Shown: positions 12,290-24,962, counted from the first letter of the stretch. The stretch: DNA of 64,000 nucleotides from Rotaria sp. Silwood1 (GCA_905250075.1 CAJNOP010000002.1:5507565-5571564); one strand, 5' to 3'. Program-made: numbers and translations. The notes: generated by a model not told the origin, from the sequence alone.

Positions 12290-15200
12290 TATGATGATTC
12301 ATATAGAATTCTGGCAACTCACTTTGCCTCTTTTTACTTCTGTTTTTCCTCTTTATGCCCTGTTTTTGGATAAAAATCATCGTTTTCTAGGAAAAAACAA
12401 GTTTTTTACGAAAAATAGTCATACGTGTTGGTCGATTTTGATGAATCAATACGCTTTGAAGCAATAAGGTCAATGAAAAGTTGCAAACTTTTCTTTAACA
12501 TATACCATGAGAATCAAAAGGGCATAAATTCCGATCTGAATCAGCTTTAATATAATTTTTTGGCTCGATTTTGAGGAAGACACCTAAAACCGATGTTATG
12601 TGAAGGTAAAATTGAGATATAATTACTAAAATAGGTTCCGATTGACTTATTTACACACAAGTATAAAAGTTTTAAAATTAGATGACTGAGCTCATCGAAA
12701 TATTTATGGCAATTTGACACACAGTTTGAACGAAAACCAAGAAAGCTAGAAATATGAGTCTTAGCACGATCTTTGAATGTTCAACAATGAGAAGATCGAC
12801 TTGAACATAAAGTAATAATGACTTCTTACGAACTTCGGGGAAATTCACCGAATCTGCTGACTTAAAATAATTCAATTTACTTTATCATATGCAGATTTTT
12901 TAAAAATCGTCGAAATTCAATTAACGTATACTTCGGATCAAAACTCTGTTCATAGATATTTTTTTTGTATATCACTCAATTCCAATTGAACTTTACATAG
13001 TTCCAAACTTTTAGAATTGTCCAGCTTTAGTATTGTTGTGTCTCTAGAAAGAACTACCTTGAAAAGCAGCAGCGCATATCTCTTGTTTGACTACGTTAAC
13101 TCTTTTTACTCGCAAGCTATTACAATCTAAACAAATTTTCGAATTTGAGCTTTTTGCTATTTTTAATTTCTTGGTCTATTCACATGCTGTTAAAGGGACA
13201 TCACAGTCAAATATTTGTGCAGGAGATCCTGTTCGTATCGCCTGTTTTTCGGTAGATCTTCCGCTCTGAGTTTAGTGGATGCAAGAATTTTACGATAGTA
13301 AATGTCAACAATTGAAAGTTATTCTTATCTTTCAAGTTTTCTAAATCAGCATTGAATATAGATTAACAAGGCACTAATTTATCAATTTCCGATCCTTATG
13401 CGAATCTTTGTTAAATTTTGACAAGCAAATTCATGTACTTCGTTCTATCATCTTGTTTATTCAATATTGTCTTTTTTTTATCATTGATATACTCGTTTTT
13501 CCTTTTTCTTATACAGACTGTCGATGGAATGTCAGATAAATTTTCATCTTGAGAACTTACGCTTGTAATATATTTTATACCCGTTAGTAAAACATGAATT
13601 CAATTTTTTGGCATCAGTTGTAATTCGACTGATGCTTGAATTACTTTTAAGTGTTAGAAACTTTGAACATGATACATCAGCTTAACATTACAGAGTTAAT
13701 AACATCAAGATATATATTATCTATTAAAAGAAAGAACTGCAATAGAACAAAAAGTGTAATTAATAAAATAGTAGTTTCTTAAATATTATCTAACGGTAAA
13801 ATTTTAGAAGAAAGAATATTTACTATTTACAAAATAGAAAGTCATTGTTGCCTTTAACTTGATTTTGCTAGACACTACAGAATGAAATGTTATAAAATTT
13901 TATAGAATAGATTTTCTCAAAAAATTAGTCAATAATAGCTGTTTATTATGAACTTATGTCTTAGAGAAAAAAATGGTTTGTGAAGACCGCATTTTCACTA
14001 AATGAGAGGAAATATCATCTTCCTTTTTAATGACTTAACTAAAGGAGATTCTACGCCTTTCCATAATAGGTTTGAAGCCCTCATATAAACTGTTGAGATT
14101 CACTAATAAAATATCTTAAGCTTCAGCAAAAGGTTTGCCCAGACGGTCCTGGCTCCTTCTACAAATATGATTAGAACGGTTGAGTCCACCCTAAAAACTT
14201 TTTACTGCTCACACCGCTATTCCAAATCAAATACAAGAGCTTTTCAGAGAATTTTGACTTCAAACGATGTGTTGATGTTAGTAGTATAAGAAAGAATTTA
14301 TAAGTTTTATAAATGAAAGATTTAGCTTTAATTAGTAGTTTTGCAACGTAGGACCCAATGATACTGATTAATCTGGTAACGATCTAATGAAAAACGATAA
14401 GGTTAGGTAAAACAAGATCACAATTTATATTGAATTAGCGAACAATCACTCTTCAACAGTGATCTTACGGGAAAAAGTTCCTGAAGAAAAGCATGATTTA
14501 CCGCGATTTCAATGAACTGTGAAAGCTGAAATGTCTACACTTCAACACACATCGATGAAAACTATGATAAGAACCGCAAGAACTACTGTTCAAGTTGCAA
14601 AAAACCTCAAGTCGGAATGCATTGATCTCTGTTCTCAGCGTGATTTTTATCCAACACAATTTTCATCGGTGCGTATATAATTACATAAACAGTCCGACAT
14701 TTGCAAGTTCATTGAAATCGTCGTTTTATCAGAATTTCTTTTTCGTGGAATACGTGTTACAGACAGTCGTTATTTGAAAATCTCGTTTATATTCATGACA
14801 GTGTATGCTTTTCAAGAAGAACAAGACAAGTATTTTAGATGCTTGATGAAGATTAGCACAGATTCATTATTGAAATAAAATACAACAAGATGTAGCAGTA
14901 TTACAAATAAATATCTAACAATTAGAGAACAAAATAAAAATGTAATAGTTAAGCATGATAATATGATGAACCAAGTTGATTTTCACCTCTTGTCAAAAAT
15001 ATGCATTAATAATATTTTGGTCTTTTCATCAGAAAAAAACATCATGTGTTACATAAACCAAAACATATCACAGTAATCAAACATCCTTTACCAATTGACA
15101 CATTGCTGCTAAATAACAATCATTCATAAACCAGGCATGACTTTTCTATGATTAAAGTATCATTTTTATCATTAATAACTCATCTACTCAAGTTTCTTCA

Positions 15201-15689
15201 ACTTTGATAAAAATATAGGCAACAGAATAAGTACTATTATTCTATTCGATGAATATTTACGAACATGACTATGTATGCATCAACACTCATACTAACTTCC
15301 AGAAGTGGTTTCCTAATACTGCTTCTTTTGTGGTTTCGTTTTAATACTGAGCTTTCTTCATGTTATCATAACGATCGGAAGTAATAAACAAGACGTCCGT
15401 TTACTAATAAATCTCGTTTTCTACCATGTAACACAAGTTTACTGTGAAAGAAAACTAGATTCTTTAATACTGAATCGATTTTTTCTCTATGAAGCTTCTC
15501 TACGAGTTTAGTGCTAAAAGTATGCAAAATAGAAACAGACGCATCTTTGTCGGCGAAGTTTAAGAAAGCATCTTAGTATGACACATGACACAGGACATTT
15601 ATAATGTTATATGAGTTACTTTTCATAAAAAATTAATAAGAAACTAATTGAATAATGTACACATGAAATGTGAAAATACCAGCAGTGTT
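12290..15689. other. Gene-free stretch
   Basis: About 3.4 kb without a supportable gene. Short open frames (12282-12467 +, 12678-12875 -, 13087-13269 +, 14595-14777 +) lack domain signatures and splice-linked partners. No tRNA-like cloverleaf or simple repeat was noticed. It could be a decayed repeat or long UTR/intron of an unrecognised gene. Confidence 0.35.
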
Positions 15690-15947
15690 CAGACTTCCGA
15701 AAAAGGAAATTTCGGAAGTTTTGGAAATTTCAAACACTTGTGTTCTAAATTGTGTGATACTTCTCAAAATTATGTAATTTCCGAAATTTCCAAAATTCTA
15801 TACATAGTGAAATTTCCGAAATTACAGAAAATTCTAAAATTTCTAAACTTTCCAATATTTCCAAAATATTTTCATTTGCTTTGCTATGTAGTTATCGAGT
15901 TGATGGAAACTTCGGAAATTTCTGTAATTTCCTTTTTCGGAAATCTG
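15690..15947. mobile_element. Foldback / inverted-repeat element
   Basis: The arms are inverted copies: 15690-15711 reads CAGACTTCCGAAAAAGGAAA.. and 15926-15947 matches its reverse complement at 21 of 22 positions (..TTTCCTTTTTCGGAAATCTG). The interior is built from many GGAAATTTC/TTCCGAAATT palindromic units in both orientations. An open frame across it (15648-15998) results from this composition and is not a gene. No clear target duplication was seen. Confidence 0.6.
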
Positions 15948-15950
15948 AGC

Positions 15951-18634
15951 ATACCTCGAAAATACATTTTAAATAATCGTTATTTTGTAAATTTATAGTA
16001 TAGAAAATTATATTAGACAAAACTATTACTTCAGATTAGGAAGACCTTTCATGATTGATATGACAATGTGATTTTCTTAAAATTTTTCTTAAACATTTTG
16101 TTCGTCGAAAAGAACATGTATTTTTTGTTTGAATAATGTTAAATATAATATTTAGAATAAGTTATACAAAAATGTAGGTACAAGAAAAACAAAATAAGTG
16201 ATTGATGTTTTACAAATGTCAACATAACATAAAATTCGATGTTGTAAATACAATCGTTTTTATTTAACATATTTGGATAACATTAATTGCAAACAAATAT
16301 GTCAACCAATTGCTTTCCGGAAATATTATTTTAAAATGATAATTAACATTTCTTTTTTTTCATCATTCAATTCTGCTATGGGTAAAAATTACTTATCATC
16401 AAAACACTACAGAAATTTCCTTTATACCGAGCTTAGAACAACTAATAAATAATGAAATACAAAAGGCAATTGCTTTTGTTTTTATTTTGGTTTTTCATGT
16501 TTCACTTCAAATAATAATTAATCTTATATTTGTTCTAAAAATGTTTTCTAGTGTATTTAATATTCGAATAAATTCATAAAGTTTTATTATGTAACAGATG
16601 TTGTAACGTATAATTATCAAATGTTTATATTTAATAGATATCAATTTACATATTGTCGGAATTCACTGTCTGTATATTTGATATAAAAGTAAAACTTAAT
16701 GCAATGATTTTCATGTATTTCTCTATAAAAACCAATTTCATTATTTGCCACGTCAGAAGACAATAGTAGTCATTACATAAGTCTGTAATAAGTTTTTAAA
16801 TAGTGAGAAAATATCTTTGATTTTTTAAAATAAAAGTCGAAATGACAGTATAATCTGAATGATGGATGCATAGGTTTTCTTTCTATTATGTAAAAAAGAT
16901 TAAAAAAAAAAGAATTTGTTCTTAGATAATTTCAAACTCTTGTTCTCTCTGTATGATTCCTGAATAGAAAACCAACTTTTCGTATTAATTTTAATGCATG
17001 ACTTATAAGAATATAAAACAATTTTAAGCAGTAAAATACTTCTAAAAATAAAAATCACATAATACATCTCATACTAATTATAACATATATCTGATTTAGC
17101 ATTAGTAATTCATGCCTATATCTATTAATATGTGAGCACAAGTGTCTGATGTTTCGTTTTTATTTCATAATATTCTTATGACGATGTTCTCAGGTAAAGT
17201 ACATTAACATTATGGATAATGTTTCACAGTACAAGAATAAAGAAGAGGTAACTCAATATAATTGACACGAGTGAAAAGTGCAAAATACCATTTCGTAGAA
17301 GCCAACAAATAATGAACATGATGTTGTTTCTATTAAAATTCGGTCGTTTTCTATGCTATTATCTGGTAAAAATATTTGCTGAAAAGAAAAAAATAATGGT
17401 ATTAAATAGATCTTAGCAAAATATATGTCAATTTTTTATCATATTGATAATTGAAGTCTTATTTGGAGATGTTTGTTTGATTGAGAATATTACATCACTC
17501 CTTTTTTTGTTCACCATACTTTCTAGATTCATAGTTGCAGAAAATCTTTAGTTCATATTTCTTAATGATGTATTTTGAAAGAATAATTCTGCACAAATCA
17601 AAAGCGGCCCTTTCTTTATATCCTATTAAAGAGTTTACGACTGCATTTCTGATAATTATCATGAACGTCTTTTCTATTTTTAACCTATATGTATATGGAG
17701 AGTTTAATAGAAAAGAAGTCATATTGTGTTGAAATTATCATTCATTTTATGAATATCATCTAAGATTTAGTCTATATAAAGATTTGAAATTGATTTTTTC
17801 CATGGAAATATCATACATCGCATAAAATCATTGAATTCAGTACATCATTACTCAGGCAACTGCATAGGTTTACTTTAAAATTGATTATTCATATGTGTTA
17901 CATATATAAAAAAAAGTATGTCATGTCTCAAAAATCAGTTCTTATACAATAATTAAACACTTTTAATATCTATTTGTTTAAAGAAAGAAAAAAAAACAAA
18001 CTATGTGTTGTTAGATTACTATATGTCATATGGTAAACAAGATATACCTTTTTTCTTAATCATCTACATCATTAAATGATTAAGGACATTATGATTGATT
18101 TTAAACAACTATTCATTATATACTTTTAAGAAAAATCATGTTTTATAGACCTAATCATTAATAAATTTAGACAAACTTTTTCAAAATACATCAACCTTTC
18201 ACTTTAAATTTAATTTATATATGTAACAAAAAAAAATACTAGTAAAGGAATTTTTACATTGACAAATCATGAATGAGTAGTATAATTTTTTAGAGTTCTT
18301 TTTTTTACGTGCTTTGATATATACTAAGGAATTAACGTCGATAACATATTCCACACTATTACATAAGTGATTTCCTAATTTTTATGAAAACGTTCAGAGA
18401 TTTCTTTTTATTTTCAAATGAAGTACTGGTTCGGCTGCAATAATAACATTAGAATTTTTTAAATGTTTATTGTCGTTGCTTTTTATTCAAAGGTTAAGAC
18501 CTCTTAGGAAAAAAAAAGTACTCAAGTAAACAAATTTTTCGTATTTCTTTTATTCGACCCGCGAGTTAAAACAGCGCGTTACATACAGCGGCAACAATCG
18601 CAAAAGTTCGATCGACTTTCATTTTAAGAGAATC
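15951..18634. other. Gene-free stretch upstream/downstream of insulin-like genes
   Basis: About 2.7 kb of A+T-rich sequence with scattered T-runs. Overlapping short frames at 17495-17732 on both strands are not supported by any domain. The last part should include the 3'UTR of the insulin-like gene ending at 18635. Confidence 0.35.
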
Positions 18635-19261
18635 TTAACGATGACAATATCTCGTCAATTCAGAAAGAGAGCATAGACTTTCACAACATGATTCTGTAAT
18701 CACTCGTGATACTCTATTTGCTCTTGTCATTCTGTCAATTGGTGGATATATTCGACGAAAGAATAGTGGTGATGTTGGAGTAGTTCGTTGTCGAATACTT
18801 GGTACTGGTGTTGTTGTTGTTGTTGTTTGATGTTGTTCAACAACGCGACAAACAAGATTTAACATTAATAATAAATTTGGACCACAGGCATGAAATACTC
18901 TTTCCAATAAACAATCTTCTACTCGATAAAGTTTTTTTCGAATTTGAATAACACTTTTTTCAGTTAAATATTGACCCCCATATTCAACTACACATTGGTC
19001 ATCACGTAAACGTTGACGATAAACAACATCGGCTGCTTTAATACGATGTAGTTTACCATCAATTATATGATGAACAGCACGTACGATTTTTGCTTTATCA
19101 TGTTGATCATCTTGTTGTTTATTATTTATTAAGAAGCCTTTATTGATATCGTTAATACTGCTGTTATTTTCATTGGTGTTATTATTATCATCTATTGTTG
19201 ATACTGTTTGTATGGTAGCAACCAGTGCTATTAGGCATAAGGGAATGTAACTATTGATCAT
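18635..19261 (-). CDS. Insulin-like peptide precursor 1
   Basis: Secreted insulin-family hormone precursor, 208 aa, single exon. Residues 1-22 form a signal peptide. The B chain carries CGPNLLLMLNLVC (C126, C138; the insulin spacing CG-x10-VC). A Thr-rich connecting segment follows, with basic sites (FFRR near 167-170, RANR near 180-183). The A chain is CCESLCSLSELTRYC (C192, C193, C197, C206; exact CC-x3-C-x8-C). Unusually there are two extra cysteines upstream of the B chain, C90 and C117, in a QC..YG.......RKKLYRVEDC module that the neighbouring paralogue shares. The A chain has no extra cysteines, so the two probably pair with each other. It would act through the insulin receptor/PI3K route. 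Receptor and partner genes are not in this window. Confidence 0.9.
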   Translation of the reverse strand: MINSYIPLCLIALVATIQTVSTIDDNNNTNENNSSINDINKGFLINNKQQDDQHDKAKIVRAVHHIIDGKLHRIKAADVVYRQRLRDDQCVVEYGGQYLTEKSVIQIRKKLYRVEDCLLERVFHACGPNLLLMLNLVCRVVEQHQTTTTTTPVPSIRQRTTPTSPLFFRRIYPPIDRMTRANRVSRVITESCCESLCSLSELTRYCHR

Positions 19262-19945
19262 GATACTGTATTACTAATTGGTGAATACTGTGAACTAGCA
19301 CACTAAAAATTAAAGTCTTTTCTTATTGGTTTTCATCATTAAAAAATGAAAATGAAACCTTACATGTTCTGCGTTACCCGCGCTTGATCAACACAAATTA
19401 AAATTTGCCCGTAAGAATATTATGTCTTTTACATGCTTCTAAATATATTTTGACTTATATATATATATAATTTATCGAAAAAAAATTGCTAAGAGAAAAT
19501 AGAGAGAAAGTAAACACAATAGAACTACAAGAAACAGGAAAACATTTATCTTTTTGAAAAAAACATTTTTATGGTTCTTAATCATACATAAGAAAGAAAA
19601 AAAACTTTAATGTCTTTTTTTAACGGAACTCTTTATATTGTCTATGTTTATTATGCCAACGCCAATTCTAACTTCCGTGAATATATTCAGAAAATAAATA
19701 GAAATATCATATGGCAAAGTTCTAAATGTTCATAGCATTTTTGTTATGCAACATTTACATTAAATAGAATTAAAACACCAATATATATCAAAATCATAGA
19801 GTCTCATGATTTATTTTATTTCTTTGTCATAAGTTTTCAAGAACTTGTTGATTTGTTTTTGTTTGGATATTTAGACAAGTTTACAATAAAAATTATAATC
19901 AAGAAATAAATGCTTAGGAAACAAGACGTGAACAAGCATATGCTA

Positions 19946-20702
19946 CAGGGTTGCCAGATCTTCTGAAATGACAGGAAAGCTTCTGAATTTCAAAACTTTT
20001 TCTGATATTATTCTGACCTTCTGATTTTTCAGGTTTTTTTCGATTTTTCTGGTTTTACTGTTTCACTGCGATATTTGTCCAAATTCTATTTCTGAATGAA
20101 GACTTTTCTCAAATTGATTACGATCATAATCGTTAGCCATATGAAACATGTATGGTCTGATTATCATAATTGCATGGACATAAAACTAGTTAGTGCTGAA
20201 CTTAAGATAAGAATGAATGCTAATTATTCTTGTGAACAGTTCTAAAAACATATTTCAACTGATAAACATTTATTGCAGCAAATTCGAAAAATGAAAAATA
20301 TCAATAGTATGGAACTCATATTGAATGAGTCTTTTTTTTAAATATCTTTTGATGTATATAGTGTATTTCTCGGTTTGTTTTTACTCATTTTATGTGAAAA
20401 ACGTTTTGAGTTTAGTAAAAAGTTTGATACTAGATGTCTTTTGCTAGTTTGTGTGATATTCGGTGAACTACATATTCTTATTATTATTGTTTTTTTATGT
20501 TAAATATCTTCGAAAATAAATGAAGAATAGATGAACAAATTACAACTAAAGCATTTTGTAATAGTTTAGTAAAATAATAAGTGCCAATTTCAACATATTA
20601 GCCTTTCTGATTATTTTGTGATTTTCGAAAAAAAATTCTGAATATTTTCTGATTTTGATAGTCGGAATTTCTGATTTTTAAGTTTTTGATCTGGCAACCC
20701 TG
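19946..20702. mobile_element. hAT-type non-autonomous transposon (757 bp)
   Basis: Perfect 15-bp terminal inverted repeats CAGGGTTGCCAGATC / GATCTGGCAACCCTG are flanked on both sides by the same 8-bp target duplication ATATGCTA (19938-19945 and 20703-20710). An 8-bp duplication with CAGGG-type ends is the hAT superfamily hallmark. Repeated TTCTGATTTT-like motifs lie just inside both ends and could be transposase-binding subterminal repeats. No transposase frame is present, so mobility would need an enzyme from elsewhere. The element separates the two insulin-like genes. Confidence 0.92.
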
Positions 20703-20830
20703 ATATGCTATCATTTTAATTATGTTTGTGAAATATATGTACCAAATATTTTCATAAAATTTTCACGAATGTATATATGAATAGTTTCTTATGATTTTGT
20801 AATTAACTGACGATATGAAAATAAAGTATA

Positions 20831-20851
20831 CATATATATATATATATATAT
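20831..20851. repeat. (TA)n microsatellite
   Basis: A run of about ten TA dinucleotides downstream of the second insulin-like gene. No function is evident. Confidence 0.8.
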
Positions 20852-21035
20852 TAAGTTTTTTTTGAGTATATTAATTTCATTTTGTACATATATGAAGAAA
20901 GAGACAACACGAAAATAAGATTAAAGTTGAATGCATGTGTCTTGTGACAAAGTACAACATAAAAAATTAAAAATTTGATAAGGCTTTAATGATCGATTCT
21001 CTTCTTTTGTTTTCTATTCTTTCTATTATTTTCTT

Positions 21036-21713
21036 TCACCATTTTAAAGGACAATATTGAATTAATTCAGATACTGTACATGCACTTTTACAACATTCAC
21101 TATAATAAGATCTATCAATAATATTAATTAGGTCATCTTCTGTTTGTCTTTTTTTCAATAATTTTTTGTCATAATGTTGTTCAACATATGAACATACAAG
21201 ATTGTGCAATCGAAGAAATAATTGTGAACCACATGTAACTATATATGCTCGATTTAATCGACAATCTTCAACTTTAAACCATTTGTTTTTTATTTTGACT
21301 ATTTCACCTTCAGTTATTGCAGTACTTTTGTCACCGTGATTCTTCAATTCAATCGTACATTGACCTAAATATGTATTAGAAAATTATATATATATAGAGT
21401 ATTCTTGAATACGTATATTTTATTCAAACGCATATAGCTTTTCTATATTTATCTAAGAAATGTCTGTCATCCCGCCCACGAATAATTTTGTCTTCTCATG
21501 TGACATATAAAAAGTTTCAATGAGTTGTTAATAGAGTATTAGTTTCAATAGGTTAAGCATACCATGGTTAGAAATACGTTGTGTATATGTTGCACCAACA
21601 TTTTTTATTGTATATTGTTTTCCATCAATATATTTTTCATCAAGTTTCTGTTTCATAGGTGAAGTGATAACTAATGACAAACAGCAAACTAGGAGAACAA
21701 GAGTCGTGAACAT
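21036..21713 (-). CDS. Insulin-like peptide precursor 2
   Basis: Paralogue of the gene at 18635-19261. Two exons, 21713-21563 and 21364-21036, joined in phase give 159 aa. Signal peptide: residues 1-18 (MFTTLVLLVCCLSLVITS). B chain: CGSQLFLRLHNLVC (C95, C108), with one residue more between the cysteines than in insulin or ILP1. A KKR site near 121-123 ends the B segment. The short connecting peptide is followed by the A chain CCKSACTVSELIQYC (C141, C142, C146, C155). As in ILP1, a conserved pre-B module contains two extra cysteines (C53, C85), here QCTIEL......KWFKVEDC. An upstream (I/Y)IDGK....I motif is also shared, so the common ancestor had the whole extension. Mature chain ends are not determined. 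Confidence 0.88.
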
Positions 21714-22129
21714 AGTGTTGTTTGTTTTGTTGAGCGGAAGAAAATGACAAGAAATAGAAACGAAGGATGAATATATAAAAATCTTGATGTTATGAAAGAA
21801 AAAAAAAAAAAAATCTTTAGAAAAAAAAAAACGCTCTAGAAAAGATTGCATGACCAATGTGTTTGGATGATGAAGAACAATGAAAAAGCCAATTTCTCGT
21901 GATTATGCTTGGCATTAAGACTGTCATAGATTCTTCTCTCTTCATACATTTTCATGTTTTCTTATCAGTTTGATGTTAGTTAGGATCATTAAGTAGAAAT
22001 GGTTTATTTGAAGAGAAAAATACAACAACAACAACAAAAGAATATTAAATAGATCGTTCATAAATAAAAAAAGAAGTAAAAATATTCATTTACATATATA
22101 TGATTTTCGATTGTTGAAAAATATTTTTT
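21714..22129. other. Spacer ILP2-PAAT
   Basis: This 416-bp minus-strand spacer lies between the PAAT stop and the ILP2 start. It contains A-runs and an AACAACAACAACAA repeat near 22026. It presumably holds the ILP2 promoter; no element is recognised. Confidence 0.4.
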
Positions 22130-24432
22130 TTATCCACTAAAGTTCATCAGTCTTTTTTCAATGTGATCTAAACGATCATCAATATGTTGTTGAAGTTGTG
22201 AAAATTGTTTGTCTATATATGTTTGTAGACGATTTTCTAATGCACTTAACTCTTGTTTCATATTTTCGTTGTCTTGACTACCAGTACTTTTTATTTCTTC
22301 ATTTTGAGAAGATTTGATCTCCTTAAGAATTGGCGTTAGAAGTGCAGGCGATAACTGTCTGAAATAAAACAAAAAAAAAGGCTAACGTCAGTAAAAGTAC
22401 TAAAATCGGTAAGTCCATGTTAGAGAACATTAAATATTTATTATTAATTTTTTTTCTTGTAATTGTTAAATCCATCAAACGAAATGCTTACGTCAATAAT
22501 CAATTGAAAGATATTTTTTTGTAATTGATTTTCAAATATTCATTTTGATAACAGTTAGTTACTTTTATATTTTTCATAGAATGAAAAGTATATTTTATTT
22601 TTTTATTCTTGACAACAAAATATAATCTACTTATAGAGAATGTATTTTGATATATTTTTTTTTTTTTTATAATTTTCTATCGATATGATATAATTGTATA
22701 CAAAGTAGCCAATAATTTTCAATCAGTCACATAAACAAGAGTTTTTTTTTTTATTTACATATCATCATATGATGATATGTGATCTAATTTAATATAATTT
22801 ATCATCTGGTAGATTTAATCAAAGAAATCTGAGATTGGTAAAGCTTATTACTTCAACGCCATCACTGATTAAAATGAAAAGATTTTCTTAGGTGAAAAAA
22901 AAAAAAGATAATAATCCTATTTTGCGCATCTAAAAAAAAATACCACATATTTGAGGCTTCTTTCTTAATCAAAAATTCTGACAGAAAATTCCAACTGATA
23001 AATATTTTTAAAAAAATGTCTTACTTTGTATTAGAAAATGAGTTAGTCATCCCTAAAGAAACATTATCTAATTACATGTTAAAAAGTTAATAAAAACAAA
23101 AAGTTTTTAACCTTTCATCATTAACATAATTTGACTTAAATTCAATTGTTGCGATGAAGAAGAAGAAGAAGAAGAAGTTTCTTTTGTACGTCGTTGTTCT
23201 TGTATATGTTGAAGATCATTCATAAATTGACGAGCATTTGATGATAAACTTGTTTCATCAATCATTGAACGTACACGATTTAAATCAAATGGTAAATTCA
23301 TCATTGGTAGTGATTGTACATTGAATTTTTTTTTACTTAGATTTATTTGTAAACAATAAACTATTAATTGTGTTATATCAGCAAGTTTTAAACACTGGTA
23401 ACGAAAGACATTAAAATAAAAATAGTAATACTCAAACAAACTAAATTCGATAGATTTTACTTTTAATGTTATTTCTTCATGAAATTGATTAAATTCAAAT
23501 GTTATTTCATAAATCGATTCACTATCAAGTTCAGTTATACGGGAACCTTGACAACTACCAATATATTCTCGATGATAAAACTAATAAAAAAATCATTAGA
23601 AAAAAAAAAATATATATATATATAATAATCATAATAATAATTTGAAAACTAAATTCTATATTACTTCCATATGTTTAGCATTGGATAAAAATTGAATGGA
23701 AATAATATGATATTCATCTGGTTGAAGAACACTTAATATTATAATTGGATCTTCTCGTTTGTCTGTTTCATTCGATCGAAGAATTACACTTGTAATATTC
23801 TCATCTGATGAAGTAGTTTTTCTAGATAAGATTATTCAAATAATTGAAAGATTTTATTCTATTTATTGATTTTTAAACATATTCAAATAAGTATGACTAT
23901 TGAAAAATCCAAACAATATGATTTTCTTACCAATAGGAAAAGAAATTAAAAGTAAACTAAATAGTTCAAACAAAAGTATAATTATTATTAGCATATATAC
24001 ATTGTCACTCATTAAAAATTATCATATTTCATCTACGTATGATAGAATTGCATAATCATTGAAACTCGAATATTCTTCGAAAGAAAAATATAAAAAGATT
24101 TTTTTACATCCACATCCTAATTTGATTTCTGTTAATCAAAATCGTTATTATTATTTTAATAAACAAGTTCTTAATAATTATCAAATCAGTTTATCATCTA
24201 GAATTATTATTTCGAAAGTTTCACAACTTTCGTCTAAACAGAATGTTATTTGCAATACAATTATTATAAAAAATAGAAAAACCAACCTAAGATTATTATC
24301 ATCATTAGTTTCTTCTTGTTTATTCATCATTGTTGTTTGTTCAATTTCCTCAATACTAATATCACAAACAAGATCAAGCGATATTGAATTTATAGATGAC
24401 CAATTCGATCGAACAGATACATATTTAGCCAT
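22130..24432 (-). CDS. PAAT: PAAT-like protein (C10orf88 family)
   Basis: Exons (minus): 24432-24287, 23821-23665, 23580-23461, 23394-23126, 22358-22130, giving 306 aa (human protein 445). Recognition rests on three blocks in the family order. The first is a beta-rich region with AKHME followed by FYHREYIGSCQGSR. The second is FDLNRVRSMIDETSLSSNAR, matching the IDLDKV..IM.S....LSPGAQQ region. The third is the C-terminal coiled-coil LQTYIDKQFSQLQQHIDDRL, matching the human MDYIDQRIHELQEHIDD segment. The family was described as an ATPase-like partner of mitochondrial ABC transporters; that role is taken from the literature and is not visible here. A run of eight Ser follows the middle block. 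The exon 4 donor is weak (GTTAAT) but is the only phase-compatible one found. An AG stands directly before the ATG on this strand. Confidence 0.75.
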
Positions 24433-24962
24433 CTAGAGTGTTTTTAGAAGAAAATTGTTATTGTTTCCTTTTCAATTTATTTTTTGTTTTTTTGCATTTC
24501 ATTTATCAACTTAAAAAACAAAGGGATATTTTGATGTTCTGATTCTTTTTTTATTTGTTTTAATTGAATAGAAAGTAAAAAAATAGACCATAACAAAAAT
24601 GTGCATAAATGAACGATAAGAAAAAAAAAATTATGGAGAAGTTTGAGAAGAAGAAGATGGGATAGTAGAAGAGGATGAACAATTTTATCTAATAGTCACA
24701 CATGCATACAACAAAAAAAAAGAAAATGATATTCTAATGATTTTAAACTATCGCACGTTTGATTTTTATTTTTCTTTTCATATTGCTTAATAAACAACAA
24801 ATTGTAAAACAAAGAAACCAACAAACAAAAAAAAAAACGTTTCACTGTTTTTCTTTATTATTTTGCTCGTTGTGTTTATAATGAAGAATAAATAACGAGA
24901 AAAAAAAAAAAAGAAATGAAGACTTTATTTTATCAATAAAATAAATATGATGAAAAAAAAAG
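24433..24962. other. Spacer PAAT-Vav
   Basis: 530 bp between the Vav stop and the PAAT start, both minus strand. A-rich runs and a GAAGAAGAAGATGGGATAG purine stretch near 24648-24668 are present. No further SH3-coding sequence was found here, which bears on the shortened Vav C-terminus. Confidence 0.45.

Noticed and set aside
15648-15998. 116-codon plus-strand frame
   Set aside because: It spans the foldback element; its repetitive F/P/K/I content comes from the GGAAATTTC palindromes.
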